Below, piece after piece: positions 16,316 through 25,539 of a DNA stretch of 64,000 nt. The translations under genes and the position numbers were made by a program. Location: NCBI RefSeq assembly GCF_947494015.1, contig NZ_CANLTL010000007.1:1-64000 (forward strand). The letters run 5' to 3'. The number at the start of each line of letters is the position of its first letter. Within the stretch, counting starts at the first letter, position 1. Below the pieces are notes generated by a model. That model was not told where the DNA came from and ran no database searches. It worked only from the letters and a program-made list of their open reading frames with translations. The stretch comes from an uncultured Cellulomonas sp. GTDB lineage: Bacteria; Actinomycetota; Actinomycetes; Actinomycetales; Cellulomonadaceae.

Positions 16316-17758
16316 TCAGCCCGTGTACTCCCAGTGCCACGCCTCGGGCTTCGAGCCGCCGGCCCGCGCCCACTCCGGCAGCACCCAGCCGTACTGGCCC
16401 GCGTTCTCGGCCATCCAGCGGTGCTGGCGCGTGCCGAACGTCTGCACCCCGCCGGCGAGGTCGACGGCGACCCCGCGGCCGTGGTTGGACGTGCCCGGCG
16501 TGGCGCACAGGTAGCCCTTGACCCGACGGCACGCGACCTGCGCGGCGTAGGAGCGGTAGGAGTCGCTGATCGTCAGGGAGGTGCCGAACTGCGCGCGGTA
16601 GGCGGCGTCGAGGGCGGTGAGCGCCTCGGCGGCGTCGCACCGCAGCTGGTGACCGCCGCCGCCCGGCAGGTCGCACAGCGCCTCGGCCGGGACCCGGCCA
16701 TTGGCGTAGGCGTCGAGCGAGGCACGCTGCGCGGCCTTCTCGGCCGCCTCGGCGGCGACCCGGGCCGCCTCCTGCGCCGCGGCCTCGGCCGCAGCTGCCT
16801 CGGCGGCCTGCTGCGCAGCGAGGTTCGCGTCCGCGGTCGCCTGCACCTGGGCGGCGACCTCGGTCACGCGCGCCACGGCGGCCAGGATCTCGGCGGACAG
16901 CTCGTCGTCCGGCTGCGCGTCGTCGGCCGGGACGGGCGTGCCGGTGGCGTCGTCCACGCCGCCGTCGGCGACGTCGGCCGTCGCGGGCTCCGCGGCGTCG
17001 TCCGCGGCGCCGGCCTCGACCTGGTCGGCGACCTCGGGGTCGACCCCGGTGGGCGCGTCCGCGGGGACGTCCGGGGCGGCGGCGTCGTCGGACGCCGTGG
17101 TCAGCGAGTCACGCGCGGCGGTCGACCGGGAGGCACGGGGGGCGCGCTCGACCACCGGGTCGCTCGTCTGCGGGGCGGCGGCCTCGGCGGTGGCGGCGGG
17201 GTCGTCGGACGACGCCTGCCCGGAGGCGGCCTCGCCGGACGACGACTCCTCGGACGACGACTGGTCGGTCGGCGCAGGGGGGATCTGCGTCGGCGTCGCG
17301 GCGGAGTCGACACCGGTCGTGTCGGCGTCCTCACCCGGCAGCGGCGGCAGCGGCGCCCGCGGGACCTCGACCAGCAGCTCGTTGAGCTCCTCGACCGCCT
17401 GCTCCAGGGGCGCGAGGTCGGCCTCGGCGACGGAGGTCGCGGCCACCGTCTGCACGGCGGTGGCGTCGGCGATCGCGTCCTGCGCGGTGGCCACGGCGCG
17501 CTCGCGCTCGGCGGCGACGTCGGCACGGGCCTGCTCGGCGGCGGCCAGGGCCTGGGCCTCGCGGTCGGCGACGACGGCACGCTGGGTCGCGGACTCGGCG
17601 ACCGTGTAGCCGCCCAGGCTCACGGCCAGGGCGAGAACCAGACCGCCCTTGATGGCCAGGCCGGGGATCATCACGCGGGGACGGCGGCGTGCCGGCGCGG
17701 CAGCGGCGCGGTGCCGGCCTCCGGACGTTCGCCGTGAAGTCGGCATCCTGTCACTCAC
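16316..17758 (-). CDS. Membrane-anchored M15B (VanY-type) D,D-carboxypeptidase with coiled-coil stalk
   Basis: A 480-residue surface protein that probably trims the terminal D-Ala of peptidoglycan stem peptides. A basic N-terminus is followed by one transmembrane segment or uncleaved signal (about 28-52), an Ala/Glu-rich helical segment, a long Ser/Asp/Ala/Pro-rich low-complexity stalk (about 130-290), a second Ala-rich coiled coil, and a C-terminal VanY domain with SYRSYAAQ, SNHGRGVAVDLA and EAWHWEYTG, which supply the zinc ligands and catalytic acid. The start GTG 17758 is chosen because a -10 hexamer ends 7 nt before it; ATG 17746 is the alternative. A paralogue with the same plan lies at 43532-44983. 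Palindromes in the divergent promoter region suggest regulation. Confidence 0.85.
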   Translation of the reverse strand: MSDRMPTSRRTSGGRHRAAAAPARRRPRVMIPGLAIKGGLVLALAVSLGGYTVAESATQRAVVADREAQALAAAEQARADVAAERERAVATAQDAIADATAVQTVAATSVAEADLAPLEQAVEELNELLVEVPRAPLPPLPGEDADTTGVDSAATPTQIPPAPTDQSSSEESSSGEAASGQASSDDPAATAEAAAPQTSDPVVERAPRASRSTAARDSLTTASDDAAAPDVPADAPTGVDPEVADQVEAGAADDAAEPATADVADGGVDDATGTPVPADDAQPDDELSAEILAAVARVTEVAAQVQATADANLAAQQAAEAAAAEAAAQEAARVAAEAAEKAAQRASLDAYANGRVPAEALCDLPGGGGHQLRCDAAEALTALDAAYRAQFGTSLTISDSYRSYAAQVACRRVKGYLCATPGTSNHGRGVAVDLAGGVQTFGTRQHRWMAENAGQYGWVLPEWARAGGSKPEAWHWEYTG

Positions 17759-17764
17759 GCGCAA

Positions 17765-17796
17765 CACGTTACGTGACGTCGTTACGCTTCCGTAAC
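17765..17796. promoter_or_regulatory. GTTAC/GTAAC repeat cluster between divergent genes
   Basis: GTTAC occurs at 17768 and 17781 and the inverse GTAAC at 17792; GTTACG-CTTC-CGTAAC (17781-17796) is a perfect inverted repeat. Repeated GTTAC/GTAAC half-sites resemble sites reported for the MtrA response regulator, which controls cell-wall hydrolases in actinobacteria. The MtrA link is inference; the spacing here is 8 nt between direct copies. Confidence 0.35.
17766..17771 (-). promoter_or_regulatory. -10 element of the M15 peptidase gene
   Basis: On the minus strand TAACGT ends 7 nt before the GTG at 17758. It lies inside the palindrome CACGT-T-ACGTG (17765-17775), so a protein bound there would cover the promoter. 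Confidence 0.5.
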
Positions 17797-17856
17797 ACTG
17801 CTTCCCTGTGCCCTGCATCACCTCACGCCTGTGTCACGCAAGCGCGACAGGTGGCC

Positions 17857-17862
17857 TACTCT
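17857..17862 (+). promoter_or_regulatory. -10 element of the small DNA-binding protein gene
   Basis: TACTCT followed by a 6-nt spacer and the GTG at 17869. Confidence 0.5.
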
Positions 17863-17868
17863 CACGTC

Positions 17869-18147
17869 GTGGACCTCGACCCTGCGCCGTCGGGGCTGCC
17901 TGCGGCACCGTCGCCGTCGCGCGGCCTGGACGACCTGTACGACATCGGACGCCTCGCCGACCGCCTCGGGGTCGAGCACGCGACCATCCGCGTCTGGCTG
18001 TCCCGCAAGGTGCCCTGGCTGCCCCCGCCGGACGGCCGGCTCAACGGTGGCGCGGTGTGGCGGGCGACGACGCTCGAGGGCATCGAGGAGCGCCGCGCCC
18101 CGGGGCGCCCCGGTCCCAAGCGCCACGTCACCGAGCCCATCGCCTGA
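17869..18147 (+). CDS. Small helix-turn-helix (MerR/excisionase-like) protein
   Basis: A 92-residue cytosolic protein whose centre (about 24-75) reads as a winged helix-turn-helix: YDIGRLADRLGVEHATIRVW, then a basic wing with PWLPPPDGRLNGGAVW, a pattern shared by MerR-like and excisionase DNA-binding domains. The C-terminal RRAPGRPGPKRH is basic and may contact DNA. GTG 17869 is chosen from the -10 hexamer placed 6 nt upstream; the frame is open further upstream but covers the divergent promoter. Its neighbour, read in the opposite direction, is the M15 peptidase, and the short region between them is rich in palindromes, so local regulation is possible but unproven. No phage or transposon genes are nearby. 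Confidence 0.6.
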   Translation: MDLDPAPSGLPAAPSPSRGLDDLYDIGRLADRLGVEHATIRVWLSRKVPWLPPPDGRLNGGAVWRATTLEGIEERRAPGRPGPKRHVTEPIA

Positions 18148-18239
18148 CATCACCGGCCCGTCCGTGGGCAGCGGGCGCGCCCGGGCGATCGCGCCACCGC
18201 GCCGGGCCACCGGCCGGCACGGCGACCTACCCTGGTCCT

Positions 18240-18260
18240 CCCGGGCGCCCGACGCCCGGG
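18240..18260 (+). promoter_or_regulatory. Small hairpin in the 5' region of the PCMT-like gene
   Basis: CCCGGGCG-CCCGA-CGCCCGGG forms an 8-bp stem just downstream of a candidate -10 (TACCCT, 18228-18233) and 22 nt before the methyltransferase start. It may end transcription from the preceding gene or shape the leader. Confidence 0.35.
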
Positions 18261-18282
18261 CACCGGACGGTGGAGGTGCGCG

Positions 18283-18876
18283 ATGACGGGTGCTGCCCAG
18301 CCGGACGACGTCGCCGCGGCGATGGCCTCGCTCGACCGCCGCGCCTTCCTGCCGCCGGACCAGCACGCGCACGCGCACGAGGACCGTCCGCTGCCGATCG
18401 GGCTCGGCCAGACCTGCTCGCAGCCCGCGACCGTGGCCGCCATGCTGCGCCTGCTCGACGTCCGGCCGGGGGCCCGCGTGCTCGACGTCGGCGCCGGCTC
18501 GGGGTGGACGACGGCGATCCTCGCCCGGCTGGTGGGACCGCACGGCAGCGTCCTCGGGGTCGAGCTCGAGCCCGAGCTCGCCGACCGCGCCGCGCGCAGC
18601 CTGGCCGGCTGCGGGACGCCGTGGGCGCAGGTGCTGCCCGCCCAGCCCGGCGTGCTGGGGTGGCCCCGGCCGGGCGGGTACGACCGCATCCTGTGCTCGG
18701 CATCGCCCAGCGCCCTGCCGGACGCCCTCGTCGACCAGCTCGCCGACGGCGGCCGACTGGTCATCCCGGTCGGCGAGGAGATGTGGCTGGTGGTGCGCGA
18801 CGGCGACCGGGTGCGCCGGTCGACGCACGGGCGCTACCGCTTCGTCCCGCTGCGCGGGCGTCCCGGGGGGACCTGA
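18283..18876 (+). CDS. Protein-L-isoaspartate O-methyltransferase family protein
   Basis: A 197-residue SAM-dependent methyltransferase of the PCMT type, which repairs isoaspartyl residues in damaged proteins or acts on other carboxylates. Visible signatures are the substrate-pocket LPIGLGQTCSQPATVAAMLR (about 37-56), the SAM loop VLDVGAGSGWTTAIL (about 65-79), the acidic LGVELEPELADRAAR, and the later GGRLVIPVG strand. The start has GGAGGTG 4-10 nt upstream, so this gene is conventionally translated rather than leaderless. It is shorter than many PCMTs (about 210). It stands alone between the small DNA-binding protein and the secreted protease. The enzyme family is clear; a repair role is inferred. 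Confidence 0.85.
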   Translation: MTGAAQPDDVAAAMASLDRRAFLPPDQHAHAHEDRPLPIGLGQTCSQPATVAAMLRLLDVRPGARVLDVGAGSGWTTAILARLVGPHGSVLGVELEPELADRAARSLAGCGTPWAQVLPAQPGVLGWPRPGGYDRILCSASPSALPDALVDQLADGGRLVIPVGEEMWLVVRDGDRVRRSTHGRYRFVPLRGRPGGT

Positions 18877-19024
18877 CCGTGCGCCGCCACGTTCACCCGG
18901 GGCCGTGTGAGGGGGGTCGGCGGACGGCGACTACCGTGCAGGGCACAGTCCATCGACGGCGCCGGCCGACCCGGCCCGTCGGGGCGCCGACCGCGACCCG
19001 CACCACCGGAAGCTGAGACCGACG

Positions 19025-22000
19025 ATGCGCCGACCGCTGCTCGCCACCCTGACCGGCCTGGCCGTCGCGGCCGCGACCGCACTCGGGCCGGCGGCCACGG
19101 CCGCCCCCGCCACCGAGCCCGCCCCCGCCGCCCTCCCGGCCCCCGCCACCGGGCCGGCCCCGGCCGCCCTGCCCGCCCCCGCCGCGCGCCCCGACCCCTC
19201 GTCGAGCGGGCTCGCCGTCGCGCAGCTGCCGACCGGCCGGCCGGACAAGGTCGCACCCGGGCTGATCGGCGCGCAGGGCGTGGTGACCGCCTTCGTCCAG
19301 CTGTCCGCGCCCTCCGCGCTGGACGTCGCGCGGGCAGGCGCAGGGGAGGCCGCCGTCGGCTCGGCGACCGAGCACATCGAGGCGCTCGCCGAGGCCGTCG
19401 TCCCGGAGGACGCCACCGCCCGGCTGGCGACGCCCGCCCCGCAGCGGCTGTCGGTCACCACCAACCTGGTCGCCGGCACGGTCGTGCGCGGTGACGCCGC
19501 CCAGGTCCGCGCGCTGGCCGATCGGCCCGAGGTCGTCGCGGTGCACCGGGTGACCGCCAAGACGGTCGACAACGCGGCCACCGACGTCCTGACCCGCGCC
19601 CGCCAGGCCTGGCAGGCCACCGGCCGCACCGGCGAGGGCATGCGGGTCGGGGTCATCGACACCGGGATCGACTACACGCACGCCACCTTGGGCGGCCCCG
19701 GGACGCCCGAGGCCTACGCCGCCGCCTACGGCGCGGACGGCACCGGTCCGATCCCCACCGGGAGCACCGACCCGACCGTCTTCCTCGGCGGTCACGACTT
19801 CGCCGGCCCCCGCTACGACGCCGGCGGCGCGCCCGGGTCCAGCCCGGTGCCGACCCCGGACGACAACCCGATCGACCCGCCGGCCGCGGCCGGGGGCGGT
19901 CACGGGACCCATGTGGCCGCGACCGCGGTCGGCCGCGGCGTGACCCCCGACGGTGCCACCTTCCGCGGGGACCCCACCCAGGCACCCGACCTGACCGGAT
20001 GGCCGGTGGGGCCAGGCTCGGCACCGGGCGCGGGCGTCTACGCCCTGAAGGTGTTCGGGGACGGCGGCGGCTCGACCCACCTGACCATCGACGCCATGGA
20101 GTGGGCCGCCGACCCGAACGGCGACCACGTCTTCGACGACCGCCTGGACGTGCTGGTGGTGTCGATGGGCACGGACGGGGCGCCCGCCGACGACCCCGAG
20201 AACCTGTTCGTCGACCGGCTGGCCGACCTCGGGGTGCTGTCGGTCTTCTCGGCCGGCAACGGCGGCGACGTCACCGACGCCGGCGGCGTCCCGGGCAGCG
20301 CACGCAGCGGCCTGACCGTCGCCTGGTCGGTCGGCGACCGGCAGACCCTCGACGGGGTCCAGGTCGTGGCCGCGCCCAGCCCCGACGTCGTCGGCGCGCA
20401 CGCCGCGCAGGCCACGCTGTCCTACACCGGGCCCGACGTCACCGCGCCGGTCACCTACCTCGGGGACGACGTCACGGGCTGCGCCCCGCTGCCCGCGTCC
20501 GGCGCGCCCGTCGCCGGCACGATCGTCTACCTGGCCTGGGACGACGACGCCGCGGCCCGCCCGTGCGGCACCGGCGTGCGCTGGGACAACGCCCAGGCTG
20601 CCGGAGCGGTCGGGGTGCTGCTCGGCACCGCCCTGCCGTACTTCCCCGTCGCCATCGGCGGCAACGCCGCGATCCCGGGCGCCCAGCTGACGGCGGCCGC
20701 CACCGACGCACTGCTGCCGGAGGTGCGCCGCGGCGGCGTCGTGCTGCGGATGGGCCCGTCGCTCGCCGGCAGCCAGACCGTCACCAACCCCTCGGTCGCC
20801 GACACGCTCAGCGGCGGCTCCGCCCGCGGGGTGCACGGCTCGCTCGGCATCGTCAAGCCCGACGTCGCCGCTCCCGGTGAGCAGATCTGGTCCGCGGCGT
20901 CCGGGACCGGGACCGGGGCGGCCGTGCGCTCCGGGACGTCGATGGCGGCCGCGCACGTGGCGGGCATCGCCGCCCTGGTCCGGGCCGCGCACCCCGACTG
21001 GACCCCGGCCGAGGTCAAGGCGGCCGTCATGAACACCGCGACGCACGACGTCCACGTGGGCGTCGACCGCACCGGCCCGGTCTTCGGGCCCGCGCGGGTC
21101 GGTGCGGGCCGGGTCGACGCGCTCGACGCGGTGCGCACCGGCACCTTCGCCTACGCCACCGACGACCCCGCGCTGGTGTCGGTGACGTTCGGCGTCGTCC
21201 CGGTGGGCGCACGGACCGTTGTCGAGCGTCGCACCGTCACGGTGCGCAACACCGGGCCCGACCCGGTCCGGTACCGCACGTCCTTCGACGCGGCGACCAC
21301 GGCCGGCGGCGCGACCATCACCACCTCACCGGCCACCGTCGAGGTGCCCGCGGGCGGCGACGCGCTGGTGACCCTGACCCTCACCGCCGACCCCGCCACG
21401 CTCGAGCGCGACCTGGACCCGACCGCCGCGCGCACTTACGACCTCGGCGCCGCCATCCCGCGCGAGCACGTCGCCGCACTGAGCGGCCGCCTGCTGCTGC
21501 GCTCCGACGACGCCGAGCTGCGCGTCCCGGTGCAGGCGGCCCCCCGGCTGACCAGCGCCCTGACCGCCGAGCCCGTCACCTTCCCCCACCCCGGCTCCGC
21601 GCAGGCACCGCTGACGCTGACCGGCCGCGGCGTGGACGACGGCGGCTGGCGGTCGCTGGTCGCGCCGCTGCAGCTGGTCGCCGGCAGCCCGCGCCTGGCG
21701 CCGCCCGCCGGGCCGACGTCGGCGTCGTCGTTCGCCGCGGGGGACCTGCGCCAGATCGGGTTCGCCTCCACGGCGCCGCAGGTCGCGGCCGTCGGCGCCG
21801 ACCCGGCCGTCGACGGGCTGGTCGGCATCGGCGTGGTCACCGAGGGCGAGTGGGCGACCCTCGGCCGGTCCGTGCGCATCGTGGTGGACACCGACGTCGA
21901 CGGCGACGGCGCCGTGGACCGGCAGACCGTGGTCCAGCAGACGGCGCCCGACCTCGACGTGACCACCGCCCAGACCTGGGACACCCGGACCGGTGCGCTG

Positions 22001-23248
22001 CGCGGGGAGATCCCGGTCAACGGCACGTTCGGGGACGTCGACACGACGGTGTTCGACAACAACGTCGTCGTGGTGCCGATCGGGCTCGCGGCGCTGGGCG
22101 TCGTCCCCGGGCAGACCCCCACGTTCACCGTGTGGACCTACTCCCCCGACTACGCCCCGGACCCGAGCGGCACCCTGGACCGCGCCGAGCCGTTCACCGT
22201 GGACCCGTACACGCCCGAGTACTGGTTCGACGGCGGCACCCCGGGCTCTGTGCTGTTCGCCGCGGCGGCCGGCACGCCGGTCACGGTGCACCGCACCGCA
22301 GCGCCCGGCACGACGGCGCCGCCGCTGCTGGTCCTGCACACCCACAACGCGACCCCGGCCACCCGGGCGCAGGTGGTCGACGTCGTCGCGCCGCTGTCCA
22401 CCCCGACCAGCACCACGCTGCAGGTCACCGGCGACCGGGTGGCGGGCGCCGACGTGCACCTCACCGCACGGATCGAGCCGGCCGGGGCCACGGGCAGCGT
22501 GACGTTCTCCGCCGCCGGCCAGGCGCTCGGGACGGTCCCGGTCGTGGACGGCTCCGCGACGCTCGCCGTCCCCCTCGGCGCGGGCACCCGGACGGTGAGC
22601 GCCGAGTTCGTCCCGGCGTCCGCGCACTGGGACGCGTCGTCCTCGGCCGGCGTGCCGGTCGAGGTCACACGGGCGTCGTCGTCGGTGGCGCTGCGGCTGA
22701 CCGACCGGGCGATCGGCTTCGGCACGCCCACGACGGCGCTCGTGACCGTCGACGCGCGGACCGCCGCGTCCGGCGTCGTGGAGATCCGCGCCGGTGAGCG
22801 GGTTCTGGCCTCCGGCCGGCTCGGGAGCGACGGCGCCGGTGCGGCCCGCATCGCGCTGCCCACCGACCTGGAGGTCGGGGCTCACCGCCTCACCGCGGTC
22901 TACCTCGGCAGCACCGACGTGGCGGGCTCGGCGAGCACGCCGCTGCGCCTGCGGGTGACCGCGGCACGGCCCGTGGTCACGATGGGGACCGCGACGTGGA
23001 CGGTCGGGCGCGCCGGCCGTCCCACCGTGACGGTCACGGTCGCCGGCCCCGACGGCGGCCCGACGCCGACCGGAACGGTCACGGTGCTGGTCAACCTGCG
23101 CCGGGTGGGTTCGGTGGACCTCGCCGAGGACGGGACCGCGCAGTTCCAGCTGCCGCGGATGAGCCGGTCGGCGCTGGTGACCGCCGTGTACGGCGGCAAC
23201 GCCGGCTACCGGCCCGTGGTGGACATGCGGACGATGCGGGTGCGCTGA
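19025..23248 (+). CDS. Secreted subtilisin-like (S8) serine protease with C-terminal Ig-like domains
   Basis: A 1407-residue extracellular protease. Residues 1-27 form a signal peptide, followed by a Pro/Ala repeat (APAALPAPAT-like, about 30-55), an inhibitor I9-like propeptide region (about 75-180), and the S8 domain with a complete triad: D212 in VIDTGID, H293 in GHGTHVAAT and S639 in SGTSMAAAHVAG. The oxyanion Asn is in SAGNGGD. A protease-associated (PA) domain is inserted between the His and Ser segments (about 450-590). Beyond residue 715 there are Fn3/Ig-like modules, ending with Ig-like repeats of the bacterial type (SVTFSAAGQALGTVPV, GTVTVLVNLRRVGSV). A weak GGAAG precedes the ATG. 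It converges with rnhA, with only 14 nt between stops. Confidence 0.93.
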   Translation: MRRPLLATLTGLAVAAATALGPAATAAPATEPAPAALPAPATGPAPAALPAPAARPDPSSSGLAVAQLPTGRPDKVAPGLIGAQGVVTAFVQLSAPSALDVARAGAGEAAVGSATEHIEALAEAVVPEDATARLATPAPQRLSVTTNLVAGTVVRGDAAQVRALADRPEVVAVHRVTAKTVDNAATDVLTRARQAWQATGRTGEGMRVGVIDTGIDYTHATLGGPGTPEAYAAAYGADGTGPIPTGSTDPTVFLGGHDFAGPRYDAGGAPGSSPVPTPDDNPIDPPAAAGGGHGTHVAATAVGRGVTPDGATFRGDPTQAPDLTGWPVGPGSAPGAGVYALKVFGDGGGSTHLTIDAMEWAADPNGDHVFDDRLDVLVVSMGTDGAPADDPENLFVDRLADLGVLSVFSAGNGGDVTDAGGVPGSARSGLTVAWSVGDRQTLDGVQVVAAPSPDVVGAHAAQATLSYTGPDVTAPVTYLGDDVTGCAPLPASGAPVAGTIVYLAWDDDAAARPCGTGVRWDNAQAAGAVGVLLGTALPYFPVAIGGNAAIPGAQLTAAATDALLPEVRRGGVVLRMGPSLAGSQTVTNPSVADTLSGGSARGVHGSLGIVKPDVAAPGEQIWSAASGTGTGAAVRSGTSMAAAHVAGIAALVRAAHPDWTPAEVKAAVMNTATHDVHVGVDRTGPVFGPARVGAGRVDALDAVRTGTFAYATDDPALVSVTFGVVPVGARTVVERRTVTVRNTGPDPVRYRTSFDAATTAGGATITTSPATVEVPAGGDALVTLTLTADPATLERDLDPTAARTYDLGAAIPREHVAALSGRLLLRSDDAELRVPVQAAPRLTSALTAEPVTFPHPGSAQAPLTLTGRGVDDGGWRSLVAPLQLVAGSPRLAPPAGPTSASSFAAGDLRQIGFASTAPQVAAVGADPAVDGLVGIGVVTEGEWATLGRSVRIVVDTDVDGDGAVDRQTVVQQTAPDLDVTTAQTWDTRTGALRGEIPVNGTFGDVDTTVFDNNVVVVPIGLAALGVVPGQTPTFTVWTYSPDYAPDPSGTLDRAEPFTVDPYTPEYWFDGGTPGSVLFAAAAGTPVTVHRTAAPGTTAPPLLVLHTHNATPATRAQVVDVVAPLSTPTSTTLQVTGDRVAGADVHLTARIEPAGATGSVTFSAAGQALGTVPVVDGSATLAVPLGAGTRTVSAEFVPASAHWDASSSAGVPVEVTRASSSVALRLTDRAIGFGTPTTALVTVDARTAASGVVEIRAGERVLASGRLGSDGAGAARIALPTDLEVGAHRLTAVYLGSTDVAGSASTPLRLRVTAARPVVTMGTATWTVGRAGRPTVTVTVAGPDGGPTPTGTVTVLVNLRRVGSVDLAEDGTAQFQLPRMSRSALVTAVYGGNAGYRPVVDMRTMRVR

Positions 23249-23262
23249 GCCGGCTGCCGCGG

Positions 23263-23907
23263 TCAGAACAGGACGTCGACCACCGGGGTGCCGGCCGGCG
23301 GGGCGGTGCGCCGAACGCCGTCCGGCGCCCCGTCGGGCACGGTACCGGGCACGTCGTCGAGCACGTCGTCGGGCGTGGTGCCGGGCGTGGTGCCGGGCAG
23401 GCCGGGTGCGGCCGGTCGAGCGGACCGGCCCGTCTCGGGGGGTGCGGGCTGACGGGTGACCGACGGGCGACCCGCCTGCGCCTCACGCGCCGCCGCGCCC
23501 GCGAGCTGGTCCGCCAGCTCGTTGAAGTGGTTGCCCACGTGGCCGCGGACCCACCCGAACGTCACCGGCCCGTCCCGTCCTGCGATCGCCCGGTCGATGC
23601 CCTGGACGAGCGCCAGGTTCTGCACCGGTCCCCCGCCGGCCGTCCGCCAGCCCTTGCGCCGCCACCCGGCGACCCACACCGAGGCGCACTTGATCGCGTA
23701 CTGCGAGTCGGACTCGATGTGCAGCGGCTCCGCGCCGGGGTGCGACTCGATCGCCTCCAGCAGGGCCATCAGCTCGGCGACCTGGTTGGTCCCCGACGTC
23801 AGCCCGCCCGACGCCGCCCCGCCGGCGTGGTCCACCCACGCCCAGCCGATCGCCCCACCCGGGTTGCGCAGGCACGAGCCGTCCGTGCTGACGGTGATCA
23901 CCGGCAT
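23263..23907 (-). CDS. rnhA: Ribonuclease HI with Pro/Thr/Asp-rich C-terminal tail
   Basis: 214 residues; residues 1-145 are a type I RNase H, which cleaves the RNA strand of RNA-DNA hybrids. The acidic active site is intact: D9 in STDGSC, E45 in [13 protein letters not shown]67 in ESDSQYAIK and D133 in NELADQLAG, with H123 in VRGHVGN. The ATG at 23907 is chosen because GGAGG and GGAG elements lie immediately upstream and the protein then starts at the first beta strand; the longer frame to 23958 adds non-conserved residues. Residues 150-214 are an unstructured tail rich in Pro, Thr, Gly and Asp, not part of the enzyme fold, as often seen in actinobacterial RNase H proteins. Confidence 0.9.
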   Translation of the reverse strand: MPVITVSTDGSCLRNPGGAIGWAWVDHAGGAASGGLTSGTNQVAELMALLEAIESHPGAEPLHIESDSQYAIKCASVWVAGWRRKGWRTAGGGPVQNLALVQGIDRAIAGRDGPVTFGWVRGHVGNHFNELADQLAGAAAREAQAGRPSVTRQPAPPETGRSARPAAPGLPGTTPGTTPDDVLDDVPGTVPDGAPDGVRRTAPPAGTPVVDVLF

Positions 23908-24005
23908 CTCCTCCACCTCCGGCCCGCGTACCGGGCCCGGGCCATTGTCCCTGCCCACGCCGGGTGCCCCGACGCGTCCGGCGTGCGCGGGCGACGTCGC
24001 TCGGC

Positions 24006-24011
24006 TGTACT
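24006..24011 (+). promoter_or_regulatory. -10-like element of the nitroreductase gene
   Basis: TGTACT with a 6-nt spacer to the ATG at 24018. It lacks the usual A at position 2, so it is weaker than its counterparts elsewhere in the window. Confidence 0.35.
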
Positions 24012-24017
24012 GGCGGC

Positions 24018-24458
24018 ATGCCTCTGACCGGTGAGTACGAGCCCAGCCCCGAGAAGTGGGTCCGCGACCAGGTGGAGCTCTACGAGAGCTCGGGCGGCAC
24101 CGAGGGCCTGACCCTGCGTGGCGTCCCGGTGGTGATCGTCACCAGCGTCGGCGCGCGGTCCGGCAAGCTCCGCAAGGCCGCACTGATGCGGGTCGAGCAC
24201 GAGGGCACCTACGCGATCGTGGCCTCGATGGGCGGCGCCCCCAAGCACCCTGTCTGGTACCACAACGTGATGGCCGACCCGCACGTGGAGCTGCAGGACG
24301 GTCCGCAGACGTGGGACATGGTCGCCCGCGAGGTCACCGGCGAGGAGAAGGCGCAGTGGTGGGAGCGCGCGGTCGCGGTGTGGCCGGACTACGACCAGTA
24401 CCAGGCGAAGACCGACCGACAGATCCCCGTCGTCCTCCTGGAGCACCCCACCGCATGA
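24018..24458 (+). CDS. Deazaflavin (F420)-dependent nitroreductase family protein
   Basis: A 146-residue split-barrel protein of the Ddn family, whose members use reduced coenzyme F420 to reduce nitro compounds, quinones or other acceptors. The family signature is clear: [28 protein letters not shown] with the phosphate-binding GARSGKxRK, followed by [22 protein letters not shown] and the closing [10 protein letters not shown]. The ATG at 24018 gives the normal family length; the frame upstream is short and non-conserved. The -10-like hexamer 6 nt upstream suggests a leaderless message. Its presence implies that the host makes F420, which is usual in actinobacteria. The physiological substrate is unknown. 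Confidence 0.88.
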   Translation: MPLTGEYEPSPEKWVRDQVELYESSGGTEGLTLRGVPVVIVTSVGARSGKLRKAALMRVEHEGTYAIVASMGGAPKHPVWYHNVMADPHVELQDGPQTWDMVAREVTGEEKAQWWERAVAVWPDYDQYQAKTDRQIPVVLLEHPTA

Positions 24459-24541
24459 CGGGCCGGTGACGGCCCGGGGGCCGATCCGTCGGCGGCTGAC
24501 CGGCCGCCGATGAGTCGGCACCTGACCGGGGCGCCGGTCCG

Positions 24542-25507
24542 TCAGCCGCTGATCGCGCGCACGACCCGGGTGACGCTCGAGCCCAGCCCCCAGCGCTCCG
24601 CCAGCTCGACCAGGCCCGTCGGGTCGGTCGGCGTGGGCGGGATCCGGTCGTCGGCGACGGCGACGGGGGCGTCGGGCGCCACCCGCACGACCGTCGGCGC
24701 GACCGCGAGGTAGTCCGCCGCGTCCGTCAGCCGGGTGCGCTGCGCGAGCGTCAGCCCGGGGTCGCGGGCGTCGCGCGCGGCGAGGATGCCGGCCAGGTCG
24801 CCGTACCTGGACAACAGGGTGACGGCCGTCTTCTCCCCGATGCCCTTGACCCCGGGCAGCCCGTCGCTGGGGTCCCCGCGCAGCACCGCCATGTCCGCGT
24901 ACGCCTGCCCCGACGTCACGCCGTACCGCTCGCGCAGGCGCCCCTGGTCGATGACCTCGAGGTCCTTGATCCCGCGCATCGTGTAGAGCACGCTCACCCG
25001 GGCCTCGTCGTCCACGAGCTGGAACAGGTCGCGGTCGCCGGTCACCACCTCCACGGCACCCGCCGCGCCCGGGGCCCGGTCGGTGCGGGCCACCTCCCGC
25101 GCCACCAGCGTCCCGATGACGTCGTCGGCCTCGAACCCGGCAGCCCCCAGCCGGGCGATCCCCAGGGCCCGGAGCACCTCCACGATCACCGGGATCTGCG
25201 GCGTGAGCGCGTCGGGGACCTCCTCGGCGTCGGTCCCCGGGGCGAGGCGGTGCTCCTTGTAGGACGGGATCGCCGCGACCCGGAAGGCCGGCCGCCAGTC
25301 GTCGTCCCAGCACGCGACCATCCGCGCCGGGTGCCGGTCGGTGACGATGCGGGCGATCATGTCCAGGAGCCCGCGCACCGCGTTGACGGGCGTGCCGTCG
25401 GGCGCCTTGACCGTCTCCGGGACGCCGTAGAACGCACGGAAGTACAGCGAGGCGGTGTCGAGCAGGACCAGCCGCCCGTGCGGGACGGCGTCGGCGGCGG
25501 GGCTCAC
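24542..25507 (-). CDS. 5'-3' exonuclease (FEN-like, Pol I N-terminal type)
   Basis: A 321-residue stand-alone 5'-3' exonuclease, expected to remove flaps or RNA primers. It has the metal-binding acidic motifs of the family: LLDTASLYFRAFYG, CWDDDWRPAFR, GFEADDVIGTLV, VVTGDRDLFQLV and the helix-hairpin-helix region GDPSDGLPGVKGIGEKTA. It is the length of Pol I's exonuclease domain, but no polymerase domain follows, as in other actinobacteria that carry a separate copy. GTG 25507 is preferred (GAGG 8 nt upstream); GTG 25543, which overlaps the stop of the upstream gene as GTGA, is the alternative. It is the last gene of the histidine phosphatase-NAD(P)HX dehydratase unit. Confidence 0.88.
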   Translation of the reverse strand: MSPAADAVPHGRLVLLDTASLYFRAFYGVPETVKAPDGTPVNAVRGLLDMIARIVTDRHPARMVACWDDDWRPAFRVAAIPSYKEHRLAPGTDAEEVPDALTPQIPVIVEVLRALGIARLGAAGFEADDVIGTLVAREVARTDRAPGAAGAVEVVTGDRDLFQLVDDEARVSVLYTMRGIKDLEVIDQGRLRERYGVTSGQAYADMAVLRGDPSDGLPGVKGIGEKTAVTLLSRYGDLAGILAARDARDPGLTLAQRTRLTDAADYLAVAPTVVRVAPDAPVAVADDRIPPTPTDPTGLVELAERWGLGSSVTRVVRAISG

Positions 25508-25539
25508 CCCGGCATCCTCGCGGGTCGACGCCGGTCGCG

